57,986 bases of DNA from Gloeocapsopsis crepidinum LEGE 06123. Lineage in GTDB: Bacteria > Cyanobacteriota > Cyanobacteriia > Cyanobacteriales > Chroococcidiopsidaceae. The first letter of the stretch is position 1. The number at the start of each line of letters is the position of its first letter. Positions 27,701 through 36,778 of the stretch are shown here, in pieces. The notes under the pieces were generated by a model. That model was not told where the DNA came from, did no database searches, and was given only the letters and a program-made list of their open reading frames with translations. The translations under genes were made by a program, and so were the position numbers. The stretch is taken from the NCBI RefSeq assembly GCF_015207655.1, contig NZ_JADEWN010000034.1, forward strand, positions 1 through 57,986, in the 5' to 3' direction.

Positions 27701-30700
27701 TTAAAATTCTTCATGCAACACAACTTTTTGCGGAACCAAAAACCTATTAAACTGTGCATATAAAGCAGGTAAAACTAATAAAGTCAATGCAGTAGAAGTA
27801 AACAATCCACCTAACACAACAACAGCCAAAGGTTGGAGTATTTCTTTACCCGCGCCACCACCAATAACTAGAGGAACCATACCTAAAGCCGAGGTAAGCG
27901 CCGTCATTAAAATTGCAACCAGTCGTTCCATTGAGCCTGTCAACAAAACTTTTTTAATTGGCATTCCTTGAGCTAATTTGCCATTATAATTTTCAACAAG
28001 CAACAATCCATTACGAGTCGCAATACCAGACAGCGTAATAAAACCTACCATAGATGCAATAGAAAGAACTCTACCACTCAAAGCAACCGCAAAAATTCCG
28101 CCGACTAAAGCTAAGGGAAGATTAATCATAATCATCAACATTGCTGTCATTGATTTAACAGCAAAATACATGAGTACAGCAATAAAAACCAGTGCTAACG
28201 TACCAAAGAAGAGTAAGTTTTGTGTCGCACGTTGTTCAGATTCAAATTGTCCGCCGTACTGAATAAAATAGCCAGCAGGTAGTTGAAGCTCGTTAATATT
28301 ATTCCGAATATCTGCAATTACCGACCCTAAATCGCGACCAGACACATTTGCAGAAACAACAATTAAGCGTGAAACATTTTCTCGATTAATTGTATTTGGA
28401 CCAGTACCGTAATTAATTTGAGCTACTTGAGCCAAAGGAATCTTTTGTCCATTTGGAGTATCAATTAATAAATTACGAATCGTGTCTAAATTGTTACGCG
28501 CATCGGCTTGTAACCACACTAATAAATCAAATAATTGTTGTTCTTGTAAAATTTGCGAAACAACGCGCCCATTCAACGCAGTTTCAATCACTGCTGATAA
28601 TTGACCTACTGATAAACCGTAACGTGCAGCCGCAGCACGATCAAACTGAATTTGTAGTTGTTTAATCGGAACTTGTGGTTCGAGTTGCAAGTCTACGACG
28701 CCTGCAACATTGCGCATAGCGGCTTCAACTTCAGTACCAATGCTGCGTAATTGATTGAGTTGGGAACCAAAAATTTTTACCGCGATCGCACTCCGTACCC
28801 CAGATAATACTTCATCCATGCGATGCGAAATAAATCCGCCAATACTCGGAGCAACTCCTGGTAATTTGGCAAATTCTGCGCGGACTTTCTCTAGCGTGGC
28901 TTCGCGATCTCGCATTCCCTCATCGCTAATTTCGATATCGACGTGTCCAAAGTTGACACCACCCGCATCTGCATCCCCTGGCGCACGTCCGGCACGCAGT
29001 TGAATTGTTTCAAAGCGCGGATCGTCTTTGAGTGCAGCTTGAATTGCCATCCCAGCTTGATTTGTCGTTTCTAGAGAAGTCCCAGGATAAAGCACCATTG
29101 CATTCACCAGCGATCGCTCTTGAAACTCTGGTAAAAATACGCGTCCTAGGGAGGGGAGAACAATCATTGCGGCGATAAATGCAGCGATCGCCACCGTCAA
29201 AATCACACTAGGGACATTAATCGCAAACTTGAGTAACGGGCGATACAGTCGTTGTGCAATGCGAGAAATCCAAGTTTCTTCGGCAGGTAATTGCTGATGC
29301 GCTAGCAGAATTGCGCATAATGCAGGTGAAAGCGTCATTGCAACTAAAGTAGAAGCAAAAATTGATACTAAATACGCCACCCCCATTGGGGCAAAAATGC
29401 GTCCTTCAACTCCTGTCAATGTAAAAATTGGTGCAAAAACAACTGCAATAATTACTGTAGAAAACAACACGCTGACTCGTACTTCCACAGACGTGTCATA
29501 CACAACTTGAAACGGATGCACAGGATTTCCAGCTAACTGATTTTTGCGCAGTCCCCGATAGGCATTTTCCATATCCACAATCGAGTCATCAACGACTGAA
29601 CCGATCGCAACAGCTAATCCTCCTAGTGTCATCGTATTAATACCCTGCCCAAACAAGTTGAGAATCATCATGCCCACGAGTACAGAAAGCGGAATCGCAC
29701 TCAGCGTAATTAACGCAGTACGCCAATTCATCAAAAACAGCAATAGGATAATTGAGACAATAATGATGCCGTCGCGTAACGCACCTTGCACATTAGCGAT
29801 CGCATCATCGATAAAATTTTCCTGACGGAAAGTAACAGTTACACTCACATCTTGCGGTAAACTCGACTGAACTTCTGTCATGGCACTTTCAATCGCCTGT
29901 GTCACCGTAGGCGTGTCAGCTTGTGGCTGTTTGTTAATCGTCACAACAACAGCGCGTTGACCATTCAAACTACCATCACCGCGTTGCAGTGCAGCACCAA
30001 TCTGCACATCAGCAATATCACTCAACAACACGGGTGTACCATTACGGGCAGTCACAACCGATCGCTGCAAGTCTTCCAGGGCTGTGATTCTACCAATACC
30101 GCGAATTAATAACTCTTGATCGGGAGTTACCAGAAAACCCCCCGCCGCATTTGTATTCGCCGCCGCTGCTGCTTCTGTCACTTCAGCTAACGTGACATTA
30201 AATGCTTGTAGTCGCGCTGAATCAACTAAAACTTGATATTGACGAATATCTCCACCGTAGACAATGACCTGCGAAACACCAGGAACTGCTAGTATCCGGT
30301 TTGTGATATCGCGATCGACAATTCGCCGTACCTCCATTAATGGTGTTGTTTCAGCAGTCAAAGCATACTGAAAAACTGTCCCAATGGGCGAAGCGCTCGG
30401 AGAAATTTGTGGCGGCTCAATGCCCTGTGGTAGCTTACTTTGTGCTTGCTGCAATCGTTCTGTCACGAGTTGACGCGCTTGATAAACATCAGTTCTCCAA
30501 CCAAAAATGACTTTAACAACCGAAATACCCACAGCAGATGAAGAACGAACGGTTGTCACTCCAGGAGTTCCGTTAATTGCACTTTCAATCGGTAGTGTAA
30601 TCAGCGCTTCAACTTCTTCAGGCGCGAGTCCTGGGGCTTCTGTTTGAATTTCGACTTGGGGCGGAGCAAAATCTGGAAATACATCTAATGGCATTTGTGT

Positions 30701-30793
30701 CAAGTTATAAATTCCTAACACAGTTACCGCGATCGCTCCTAAGACAACTAGCCAGCGTCGAACAATCGACCACTTGAGGATGGCATTTAACAT
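27701..30793 (-). CDS. Heavy-metal efflux RND permease (CzcA/CusA family)
   Basis: The 1030-residue permease belongs to the HME branch of RND pumps, which export metal ions across the envelope. Typical N-terminal features are LTQMPLDVFPDFAPPQVEIQ and PGVTTVRSSS, and the C-terminal half has MASMVGFITLSGIATRNGLL. The helix-4 acid cluster reads GSVVDDSIVDMENAYRGL. The substrate (Cu, Ni, Co or other) cannot be read reliably. It begins one base after the adaptor stop. Loss of the outer membrane component is apparent: none is encoded in this window. Confidence 0.9.
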   Translation of the reverse strand: MLNAILKWSIVRRWLVVLGAIAVTVLGIYNLTQMPLDVFPDFAPPQVEIQTEAPGLAPEEVEALITLPIESAINGTPGVTTVRSSSAVGISVVKVIFGWRTDVYQARQLVTERLQQAQSKLPQGIEPPQISPSASPIGTVFQYALTAETTPLMEVRRIVDRDITNRILAVPGVSQVIVYGGDIRQYQVLVDSARLQAFNVTLAEVTEAAAAANTNAAGGFLVTPDQELLIRGIGRITALEDLQRSVVTARNGTPVLLSDIADVQIGAALQRGDGSLNGQRAVVVTINKQPQADTPTVTQAIESAMTEVQSSLPQDVSVTVTFRQENFIDDAIANVQGALRDGIIIVSIILLLFLMNWRTALITLSAIPLSVLVGMMILNLFGQGINTMTLGGLAVAIGSVVDDSIVDMENAYRGLRKNQLAGNPVHPFQVVYDTSVEVRVSVLFSTVIIAVVFAPIFTLTGVEGRIFAPMGVAYLVSIFASTLVAMTLSPALCAILLAHQQLPAEETWISRIAQRLYRPLLKFAINVPSVILTVAIAAFIAAMIVLPSLGRVFLPEFQERSLVNAMVLYPGTSLETTNQAGMAIQAALKDDPRFETIQLRAGRAPGDADAGGVNFGHVDIEISDEGMRDREATLEKVRAEFAKLPGVAPSIGGFISHRMDEVLSGVRSAIAVKIFGSQLNQLRSIGTEVEAAMRNVAGVVDLQLEPQVPIKQLQIQFDRAAAARYGLSVGQLSAVIETALNGRVVSQILQEQQLFDLLVWLQADARNNLDTIRNLLIDTPNGQKIPLAQVAQINYGTGPNTINRENVSRLIVVSANVSGRDLGSVIADIRNNINELQLPAGYFIQYGGQFESEQRATQNLLFFGTLALVFIAVLMYFAVKSMTAMLMIMINLPLALVGGIFAVALSGRVLSIASMVGFITLSGIATRNGLLLVENYNGKLAQGMPIKKVLLTGSMERLVAILMTALTSALGMVPLVIGGGAGKEILQPLAVVVLGGLFTSTALTLLVLPALYAQFNRFLVPQKVVLHEEF

Positions 30794-30794
30794 A

Positions 30795-32498
30795 TCAAAA
30801 GTCAGAAGGTTGCTTGAGGCTAGATTCTAGTTGCTCGTGAGGATTTGGCTCGTGATGGTTGTTGAAAGTAGCCAAGTCATTATTTATTGCTGCTGCATCA
30901 GCGAGTAACTGACGTTGAGAGCGGCGACTCGACCAAACACCCGCCATGAACGCTCCTGTAGCAATAACTGCACCTCCCCCGACTCCAACTAACCACCAAG
31001 GAAGAGGATTTTGAGTTTGCGATTGTGGTTGACTTGGGGTTTCGTCAGAAGTATCTGCTGTTGTCGTATTACCAGCACGTAAAGATTGGGCATACAGTTG
31101 TGGCGATCGCTGCGTCACAACTAAATCTCCCTCAAATAATCCGCTCTCAACTTCAACCATGTCACCAAAAGTTTCACCCAAGGTCACTTCAACGGGCAAA
31201 TAAGCACTACCATTTTGAACATAAACGAGTGGCTGACCATTCGCCTCAACAACTGCGGTAGTGGGAATTGCTAATCGAGGTGTTGCAGTGCGATCGGTGA
31301 GGATTTCTAACTCAGTAAACATTCCTGGCTTAAGTTGTCCTTCAAGATTATCAAGTTCTGCTTGCACTGGTAGAACTCGCGTTTCTCCTGCTACAACTGA
31401 GCTAATGCGCGTAATTCGTCCGCTGAAGGTGCGATTAGGTAGCGCCGCCACTTTAGCATTAACACGCTGATTTGTTTGAATTTGAGCTAAATCTTTTTCA
31501 TAGATATTTGCCGTAGCAAATACGCGACTGTTATTCATAATCGTCATCAGCTTACCACCAGCATCTTGAAACGATTGACCAAGCGTAACTTCGCGATCGA
31601 CAACTGTACCGGATATAGGAGCAGTTACGGTGACTAATCCTTTAGCATTCGCTTGTGTACCAAGTTGTTGCAGTCTTGTTTGATAAGTCGCATTACTCAG
31701 ATTGATGCGCGACTGCGCGACTTTAACTGCTGATTGAGCGCGTTTGAGTTGTGTCTCTGCTGCTAATACATCGCGGCGACTTGTTGCTTTTGTTAATTCA
31801 GCTTGCGCTTGCACTAGTTCGGTTTGCGATTCGAGGGCGTTGCGACGTGGTAGCGCACCTGCTGCGACTAACTCGCGATCGCGATTGTACTTTTCTTGCG
31901 CAAAGTTAACTTGACTGCGGGCTTGAGCAATTTCTGCTGCTGCGATCTGTGCATATTGCTGATAGTTTTGTTGCGCTAGGTTTAAATCGGCTTGCGCTTG
32001 CTGTAGATCTGCAATCCCCTCGGCTTGTTTTTCTTGAGATTCTACCCGCAGTTGGACTAATTCTGGACTGGAAATAATAGCAACTGCTTGCCCTTTTCTA
32101 ACCGCATCACCAGGATTAACCAGCAATTCTACTACCGTGCTATTAAGCGGCGCTGTCACCTCAACTTTTTGGTTGGGTAAAGTTTCAATTTGTCCTGTCG
32201 TTTTAATTCCGATTGCTAACCTCTGACGCGTTACAGGTTCAACTTTGATACCGATGCGTTTGGCGGTTTCTGCATCAACTTGAATCTCACCAGGAGCTTG
32301 ATTTGCTGTATTTCCCTCTCCAAATCCATGATCGTGTCCGCCATGCGGTAAAACTCTACTGGGAGTCGCGAGGAAGATCAAGCTGAATACTACTCCACAA
32401 CACAATATTGTTGCTGGTTTGATATAGCAGCGAGGAAGCACATTATTTACCCCTACCCTTAACGGCTCAAGTTGAAGTTTAGTTACCTGCATCGGCAT
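30795..32498 (-). CDS. Heavy-metal RND adaptor with His-rich N-terminus (CusB/NrsB-like)
   Basis: This 567-residue membrane-fusion protein has a membrane helix (about 28-46). Just after it comes a short His/Gly metal-binding stretch (PHGGHDHGFGEG, about 51-62). The lipoyl-like domain (VTAPLNSTVVELLVNPGDAV), a long helical hairpin (about 140-265) and beta domains follow. A second hydrophobic helix (about 495-518) near the C-terminus is unusual for the family and would place the last 50 residues across the membrane. Start: ATG 32498 or 32492. An 11-bp-period direct repeat lies about 60-80 bp upstream. Confidence 0.87.
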   Translation of the reverse strand: MPMQVTKLQLEPLRVGVNNVLPRCYIKPATILCCGVVFSLIFLATPSRVLPHGGHDHGFGEGNTANQAPGEIQVDAETAKRIGIKVEPVTRQRLAIGIKTTGQIETLPNQKVEVTAPLNSTVVELLVNPGDAVRKGQAVAIISSPELVQLRVESQEKQAEGIADLQQAQADLNLAQQNYQQYAQIAAAEIAQARSQVNFAQEKYNRDRELVAAGALPRRNALESQTELVQAQAELTKATSRRDVLAAETQLKRAQSAVKVAQSRINLSNATYQTRLQQLGTQANAKGLVTVTAPISGTVVDREVTLGQSFQDAGGKLMTIMNNSRVFATANIYEKDLAQIQTNQRVNAKVAALPNRTFSGRITRISSVVAGETRVLPVQAELDNLEGQLKPGMFTELEILTDRTATPRLAIPTTAVVEANGQPLVYVQNGSAYLPVEVTLGETFGDMVEVESGLFEGDLVVTQRSPQLYAQSLRAGNTTTADTSDETPSQPQSQTQNPLPWWLVGVGGGAVIATGAFMAGVWSSRRSQRQLLADAAAINNDLATFNNHHEPNPHEQLESSLKQPSDF

Positions 32499-32558
32499 TT
32501 TTATGTATGGTGAGTAGCGGATTATGAAAGCCTTGAATGTTTAGCTTCTCATGCAAAA

Positions 32559-32576
32559 ATGAAATTAGGATGAAAT
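32559..32576 (-). promoter_or_regulatory. Direct repeat, likely OmpR-family regulator site
   Basis: ATGAAAT occurs at 32559-32565 and 32570-32576, an exact repeat with an 11-bp period. It lies upstream of the RND adaptor gene. The same pair occurs at 34283-34300. The spacing suits a tandem-bound OmpR-type regulator, and RppA is encoded in the same cluster. Confidence 0.6.
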
Positions 32577-32644
32577 ATTCTATTCTTGGTAATTTGTCAA
32601 AACGTCAGAGGGCTAAGCGGTTGAAACCGCAGCTACACATACAA

Positions 32645-32733
32645 AAACCTATCTTCATAGGTTTCTACGATCCTAATTTTTCATAGTCCACGGAGGTGGA
32701 CTATGTTTGTTTAGCTAGCGAATTTATTCGCTA
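32645..32733. repeat. Composite hairpin repeat, family B
   Basis: Three perfect hairpins lie in a row: AAACCTA/TAGGTTT (32645-32664), TAGTCCAC/GTGGACTA (32684-32703) and TAGCGAA/TTCGCTA (32716-32733). Similar modules are at 33395, 44797, 44983 and 50481-50526. The last hairpin contains the stop codon of the methyltransferase. Confidence 0.7.
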
Positions 32734-33353
32734 GGCTCTACAGAAGCTGTAGCCACCATTAACCCCCATACAACCCCAAAGCGAACTTTTGTAGTACGGG
32801 AAATTTTATATCCTGCGGATGTTAGTAAGGAATGAAACTCTGCTTGCGTGTAACACTGCTTGTAAGCAGAATCAAAAATTGGTAACACCCAGTCGCAGAT
32901 TCTACACAGCAAGTAATCTTTGCACCAATCTAAAATGACCACGCGACCATGAGGCTTGAGAACGCGTTTCATTTCCAACAAAGCTGTGTTGGGTTTATCA
33001 AAATAGTGAAACGAACTAGCACACACGATCGCATCAAAACTGTTATCGGCAAAAGGTAACGCCGATGCAGGAGCAGTATAAAACGAAACATTAGGAACGT
33101 GGCATTTTTCACGAGCGATCGCGAGCATCTTCTCGGAAATATCGACCCCAACAATCTTTTGCTGAGAATTATCAGCTAGTAGTAGCCGTTCGAACTCTCC
33201 TGTTCCACAAGCAACATCAAGTACAGTTGCAGTTGGTGAAATATCTGCCCAAGATTGGAGAAATAATAATGTACTACTAACATAGCTACTCCAGCGTTGG
33301 TCATACGTCGCTGCCATTTGGTTATATTGCTGACGAACCTTAGTCTCAGTCAT
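32724..33353 (-). CDS. Class I SAM-dependent methyltransferase
   Basis: This is a soluble methyltransferase of about 209 residues. Motif I is VLDVACGTGEFERLLL, followed by an acidic loop (VGVDISEKM) and the post-motifs FDAIVCASSFHYFD and LKPHGRVVILDW, all in UbiE/Methyltransf_11 style. The substrate is unknown. I prefer the ATG at 33353 (MTETKVRQQYNQMA), where homologous proteins usually begin; the frame extends to 33374. The stop codon TAA lies in the loop of a dispersed hairpin repeat, so the last four residues are encoded by the repeat. Confidence 0.83.
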   Translation of the reverse strand: MTETKVRQQYNQMAATYDQRWSSYVSSTLLFLQSWADISPTATVLDVACGTGEFERLLLADNSQQKIVGVDISEKMLAIAREKCHVPNVSFYTAPASALPFADNSFDAIVCASSFHYFDKPNTALLEMKRVLKPHGRVVILDWCKDYLLCRICDWVLPIFDSAYKQCYTQAEFHSLLTSAGYKISRTTKVRFGVVWGLMVATASVEPSE

Positions 33354-33394
33354 GCTAAATCTCCACGGTGCCATGAAAAAATTGCACTCTTCCT

Positions 33395-33408
33395 CCGACT
33401 GAAGTCGG
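33395..33408. repeat. Family B hairpin unit
   Basis: CCGACT-ga-AGTCGG, a short perfect hairpin of the type found near 44803 and 50513. It sits between the methyltransferase and the DUF305 gene. Confidence 0.55.
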
Positions 33409-33483
33409 CGCTACTGAAACAGAATTTTTATCAGTAATTCCACGTTGTTAAACTTTTTTTAGTAGCGAATTTATCAAGGAATT

Positions 33484-34161
33484 CTATTGGTTATACCAAG
33501 CTTGTTGCCACTGTTGCATCTGCTCGATTTCTGCTTCTTGTGAATTGATAATTTCTTGAGCCAAATTCCTAATTTCAGGTCGCTGAGATTTCTCTAAAGC
33601 ATCTTGCGCCATGACTACAGCACCTTCGTGATGGGGAATCATCGCATTAATGAGACGTAGGTCAAATTCGTCATTAGCAACCCCTAGATCGCCATGCATC
33701 ATCATGTTGTGCATCTGCTGTTGAGACATTGGTACAGTTTCGCCTGTTTGAGGATCGTAAGCAACTGGGGCGTCACTGGCTTGCGGATACCAAGCTTGTC
33801 GCCATTGCTGTACCTGTGCAATTTCCTGTTGTTGCGCTTCAATAATCTCTGTTGCTAGCTCTCTAATTTCTGCGCGTTGAGATTTTTCTAAAGCTTCTTG
33901 CGCCATTTCTACAGCACCTTGATGGTGGGGAATCATCGCATCAATAAACCGCAAATCGTAGTTCTCATCCGCAGGACCTAAATTTATTGCTATAGCATGG
34001 TTCATGCCATTATGTGTCATTCCCTCCATCTCATGAGTATTTGAGGCTGGTGTATTTGATACTTGCGTTTGAGTTGGCGGAACAGCTGCACACGATACAA
34101 CTAATCCACTTGTTGCGGCGATCGCCATAATATTTAACGCAAAACGCTTTTTTAAAAGCAT
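33484..34161 (-). CDS. Tandem DUF305 lipoprotein (CopM-like)
   Basis: This exported protein of about 225 residues has a signal peptide with a lipobox (GLVVSC). Two DUF305 repeats follow, each starting FIDAMIPHHQGAVEMAQEALEKS or a variant and ending with a QW-rich helix. The paired His residues and Met-rich stretches (MEGMTHNGMNH, MSQQQMHNMMMHGD) are likely copper ligands. The Synechocystis CopM protein, a DUF305 family member, binds copper in the periplasm. I chose ATG 34161, preceded by GAGGAGT (34174-34180). The longer frame from 34215 would start inside the operator. Two regulatory sites lie upstream. Confidence 0.85.
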   Translation of the reverse strand: MLLKKRFALNIMAIAATSGLVVSCAAVPPTQTQVSNTPASNTHEMEGMTHNGMNHAIAINLGPADENYDLRFIDAMIPHHQGAVEMAQEALEKSQRAEIRELATEIIEAQQQEIAQVQQWRQAWYPQASDAPVAYDPQTGETVPMSQQQMHNMMMHGDLGVANDEFDLRLINAMIPHHEGAVVMAQDALEKSQRPEIRNLAQEIINSQEAEIEQMQQWQQAWYNQ

Positions 34162-34197
34162 CTTTGAATTTTCACTCCTCAAAACAAACATTTTCAT

Positions 34198-34227
34198 CTT
34201 ATAATCTCTAGTCAACTAGAGAGTCAA
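34198..34227 (-). promoter_or_regulatory. MerR-type promoter/operator of the DUF305 gene
   Basis: Read on the minus strand, TTGACT (34227-34222) and TATAAG (34203-34198) are 18 bases apart. They enclose the dyad CTCTAGT-tg-ACTAGAG. This is the classical arrangement for MerR-family activators, although 19-20 bases is more usual. Near-identical dyads occur at 38815 and 43139. Confidence 0.8.
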
Positions 34228-34282
34228 GGACAGAGGCGCTTTGCGCGATCGCACTATACCCCACTTAGTTTGCTCTGTAAAA

Positions 34283-34300
34283 ATGAAATAAAGATGAAAT
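34283..34300 (-). promoter_or_regulatory. Second ATGAAAT direct repeat
   Basis: ATGAAAT at 34283-34289 and 34294-34300, period 11, matches the site upstream of the RND adaptor. It is about 56 bp upstream of the MerR-type -35 box, so the DUF305 gene may respond to both regulators. Confidence 0.6.
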
Positions 34301-34378
34301 TGCGATTCAAGGAATTAAGTAAAGAGTGGCTAGTGACTAGGGCGTGAGTTTTGAATCCTCAAGAGATTTGAGTTCTCA

Positions 34379-34417
34379 GTTTTGTTAGCGTAGCGGTGCG
34401 TTAGCACGTTTTGAATT
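34379..34417 (+). repeat. Dispersed intergenic repeat, family A
   Basis: This copy has gttagcgtagcggtgcgtta as its core, with flanking gttttg and ttgaatt tracts. The gtgcgttagcac part forms a 4-bp hairpin. Confidence 0.7.
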
Positions 34418-34478
34418 GAAGACAATAACTCATAACTCTCTTAAGCTCAACACTTCACGACTCCTCGTCTTTCCCAAC

Positions 34479-36428
34479 TCATGACTGACTAACCGGAATT
34501 GTAAAATAAAACTGACTTCCCTGATTTTTACCTGCGGACTCAGCCCAAATTTGTCCTCCCAAACCTTGAACAATCTGGCGACAAATTGCGAGTCCTAGCC
34601 CTGTTCCACTGGAGATGCGTCGGAGATATTCTTCTTCTTGCGAGAAACGCGTGAATATGGCTTCTAACTGACTTGGTTCAATACCTCGTCCGGTGTCAGC
34701 AATACAAACCTCAATCATAGAAGTGCGCTTAGATGCTAGCTTATTTTTTAGCGATCGCGCCTTGATTGTGACTTTACCATCAGGTGCAAACTTCAAAGCA
34801 TTATCAATTAATTTAGTCAAAACTTGAACCAGTCCTTCACCATCTGCCAAAACAAGAGGTAATTTTGATGGTAGATTGACAGCTATACGAGCCAAATCTT
34901 GTGGCGACCACCAAGCCTTGAGACTATTCAGCGCTAAATTAAGACATTCCTGTAAGGAAATTGGTTCTAATTGCCAGTGAATCTGTCCACTTTCTAAGCG
35001 AGAAAGTGTAATAAAATCTTGAGTGAGCTTCCGCAAACGCTCAGCATCAGCCAAAGCAGTTTGCAGCATGACTTGCTGCATTTCTAAAGTCATTTCCGGC
35101 TCAGTTGCTAAAGTTTCCAAACAAATTTGGATTGTAGACAAAGGAGTACGCAATTCATGACCAACAATCGCAATTAAGTTACTGCGAGTGCGTTCTAATG
35201 CGGCTAATTGATTATTAAGTTCTTCGAGGCGGATATATGCTTGCGCTTGAATTAAAGCAACACCGACTTGATTTGCGATCGCTTCTACTAAAGCAATATC
35301 TTGCTCTTGCCAAATATAAGGTTCTGCACCTGTGTGATGAATTTCCAACATCCCAAGTAGCGTTTCTTGGTAAATTACAGGAACGAGTAACCACGAGCGA
35401 ATCCTAGAACGTGATAGTAGAGTTGTTAAAGCCGGATTAGCTTGTAAGCTAGGAAGTTTGGTTACGTCTGTAACAGCGATCGCTTTTTCAGTTGCTACAG
35501 CAGCTTGAAACAAGGGATTATCGACTAAAAGCCAAGTTTCTCCTTTCAACGCCGTCATTCCAGGCGCTAGCGCTTCGTACTCAATCGTGACATCTTGATA
35601 AATGCGATCGCAACGATAAAGTAGACAGCGACAATGCTCAAAAGTTCGCCCTAGTTCCTGTACAGCTGTCGTCAGAATCTCGTGTAAATTCAACGAACGG
35701 CGAATTGCAGTAGTGATTGAGTTAACGAGGCGTTCTTGGCGTTCTTGCGTTGCGATCGTGCGATAAGCTTTCAACAAGCGATACTGACTTGCTTGCAAAT
35801 GAGTCACTAAGCGTTCAGTAAATGTTACAGCGTCGATACTTCCTCGTCCCACTGAGGTCATCAGCCCAATTGCATTTAAACCAAACCTTATTCGCGCTTG
35901 TTGTATTTTCTGGGCTAACTCTGGTCGATAAACTAAAATTCTCGCAAGTAACAGATGGGCGACTTGACAGCTAACTTGGCGATCAAACGTCCAAATTCCC
36001 TCAAACTGTCGTGCCTGATCGATGACTGGAGGTGCGTCTGGAGTAAAATGCTCTTGACAAATTAAGCAAGCAGTGTATTCTTGCCCAACAACAACTAAAT
36101 GCCACTCATTCACTAGCTGATCGCGATGATCAAAAGGAATTGTTTCGTAAGGTTCGGCTGCAGATGCAAAGTTAGACTCTGGTGTAGCCAAAACATAGAC
36201 ATGATCTGTGCGTTGTGCAATTTGCTGATAGCGTCTTGTTTCGGTGCGATAAAAGCGTTCGCGTTGAAAATTGGCGATGACTAACGGTCTATCTTTCCCA
36301 TTGAGTACTAAATCTTCGATCGCATGCGATAGCGCCGTTAAGGAAGACTTAAAATACCTTTGAGGGTGTAAGTCAGGTCGGGCTTGAAGTAACTCCTGGA
36401 GTGGAGAATGCAAAATCCTCATCACCAA
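34479..36428 (-). CDS. DICT-GAF sensor histidine kinase
   Basis: This 649-residue soluble kinase starts with a DICT sensor domain (about 20-185; RPLVIANFQRERFYR, HVYVLATPES, WHLVVVGQEYTACLICQE). A GAF domain (about 245-395), HisKA with IVGHELRTPLSTIQICLETL (about 418-437), and an ATPase domain with KLIDNALKFAPDG, DTGRGI and SGTGLGLA follow. DICT domains are common in cyanobacterial kinases and cyclases; some are tied to light signalling. No response regulator is adjacent. The gene lies between the DUF305 gene and a DUF1830 gene on the same strand. Confidence 0.86.
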   Translation of the reverse strand: MVMRILHSPLQELLQARPDLHPQRYFKSSLTALSHAIEDLVLNGKDRPLVIANFQRERFYRTETRRYQQIAQRTDHVYVLATPESNFASAAEPYETIPFDHRDQLVNEWHLVVVGQEYTACLICQEHFTPDAPPVIDQARQFEGIWTFDRQVSCQVAHLLLARILVYRPELAQKIQQARIRFGLNAIGLMTSVGRGSIDAVTFTERLVTHLQASQYRLLKAYRTIATQERQERLVNSITTAIRRSLNLHEILTTAVQELGRTFEHCRCLLYRCDRIYQDVTIEYEALAPGMTALKGETWLLVDNPLFQAAVATEKAIAVTDVTKLPSLQANPALTTLLSRSRIRSWLLVPVIYQETLLGMLEIHHTGAEPYIWQEQDIALVEAIANQVGVALIQAQAYIRLEELNNQLAALERTRSNLIAIVGHELRTPLSTIQICLETLATEPEMTLEMQQVMLQTALADAERLRKLTQDFITLSRLESGQIHWQLEPISLQECLNLALNSLKAWWSPQDLARIAVNLPSKLPLVLADGEGLVQVLTKLIDNALKFAPDGKVTIKARSLKNKLASKRTSMIEVCIADTGRGIEPSQLEAIFTRFSQEEEYLRRISSGTGLGLAICRQIVQGLGGQIWAESAGKNQGSQFYFTIPVSQS

Positions 36429-36481
36429 TCTACGTAAAACCTAATCTGTAATGTCCCTCAGCCCAAATTGTGAGGGATAAG

Positions 36482-36751
36482 TTAAATTATCTCTCCAGAT
36501 CCTTCATGAACCTGCAAGTGCGAACAAAGAATTTTATCTGATAAAGTCGCATTAACAAGCTTACTGGTGTGGATTTCTAACTCAGCTTCTGGTGGTGCTG
36601 TAAACAAAAGTCTTTGTCCAGGAAAAACAGTTCGTTCAAAGTACCAGCTAGGGATGTTAGAAATGCGGGTAATCTGCAACAGACTAGTATGATTGACGTA
36701 GCAACACAAGATTTGGCGATCGCATTCAGTTGTTGGAGCACTTTGAGTCAT
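36482..36751 (-). CDS. DUF1830 family protein
   Basis: This 89-residue protein contains ILCCYVNHTSLLQITRISNIPSWYFERTVFPGQRLLFTAP. That is the core of DUF1830, a small family confined mainly to cyanobacteria and without known function. The C-terminal region continues with the expected beta strands (AELEIHTS). It lies 53 bp upstream of the DICT kinase start and 28 bp downstream of the pentapeptide gene, so the three could be co-transcribed. Confidence 0.8.
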   Translation of the reverse strand: MTQSAPTTECDRQILCCYVNHTSLLQITRISNIPSWYFERTVFPGQRLLFTAPPEAELEIHTSKLVNATLSDKILCSHLQVHEGSGEII

Positions 36752-36778
36752 AGTATCAATCCTTACTCAGTTTTACTG

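Noticed and set aside
33484-34215. Longer DUF305 reading frame starting at TTG 34215
   Set aside because: The start would lie inside the MerR-type dyad and upstream of the -10 box, so it could not be on the mRNA.
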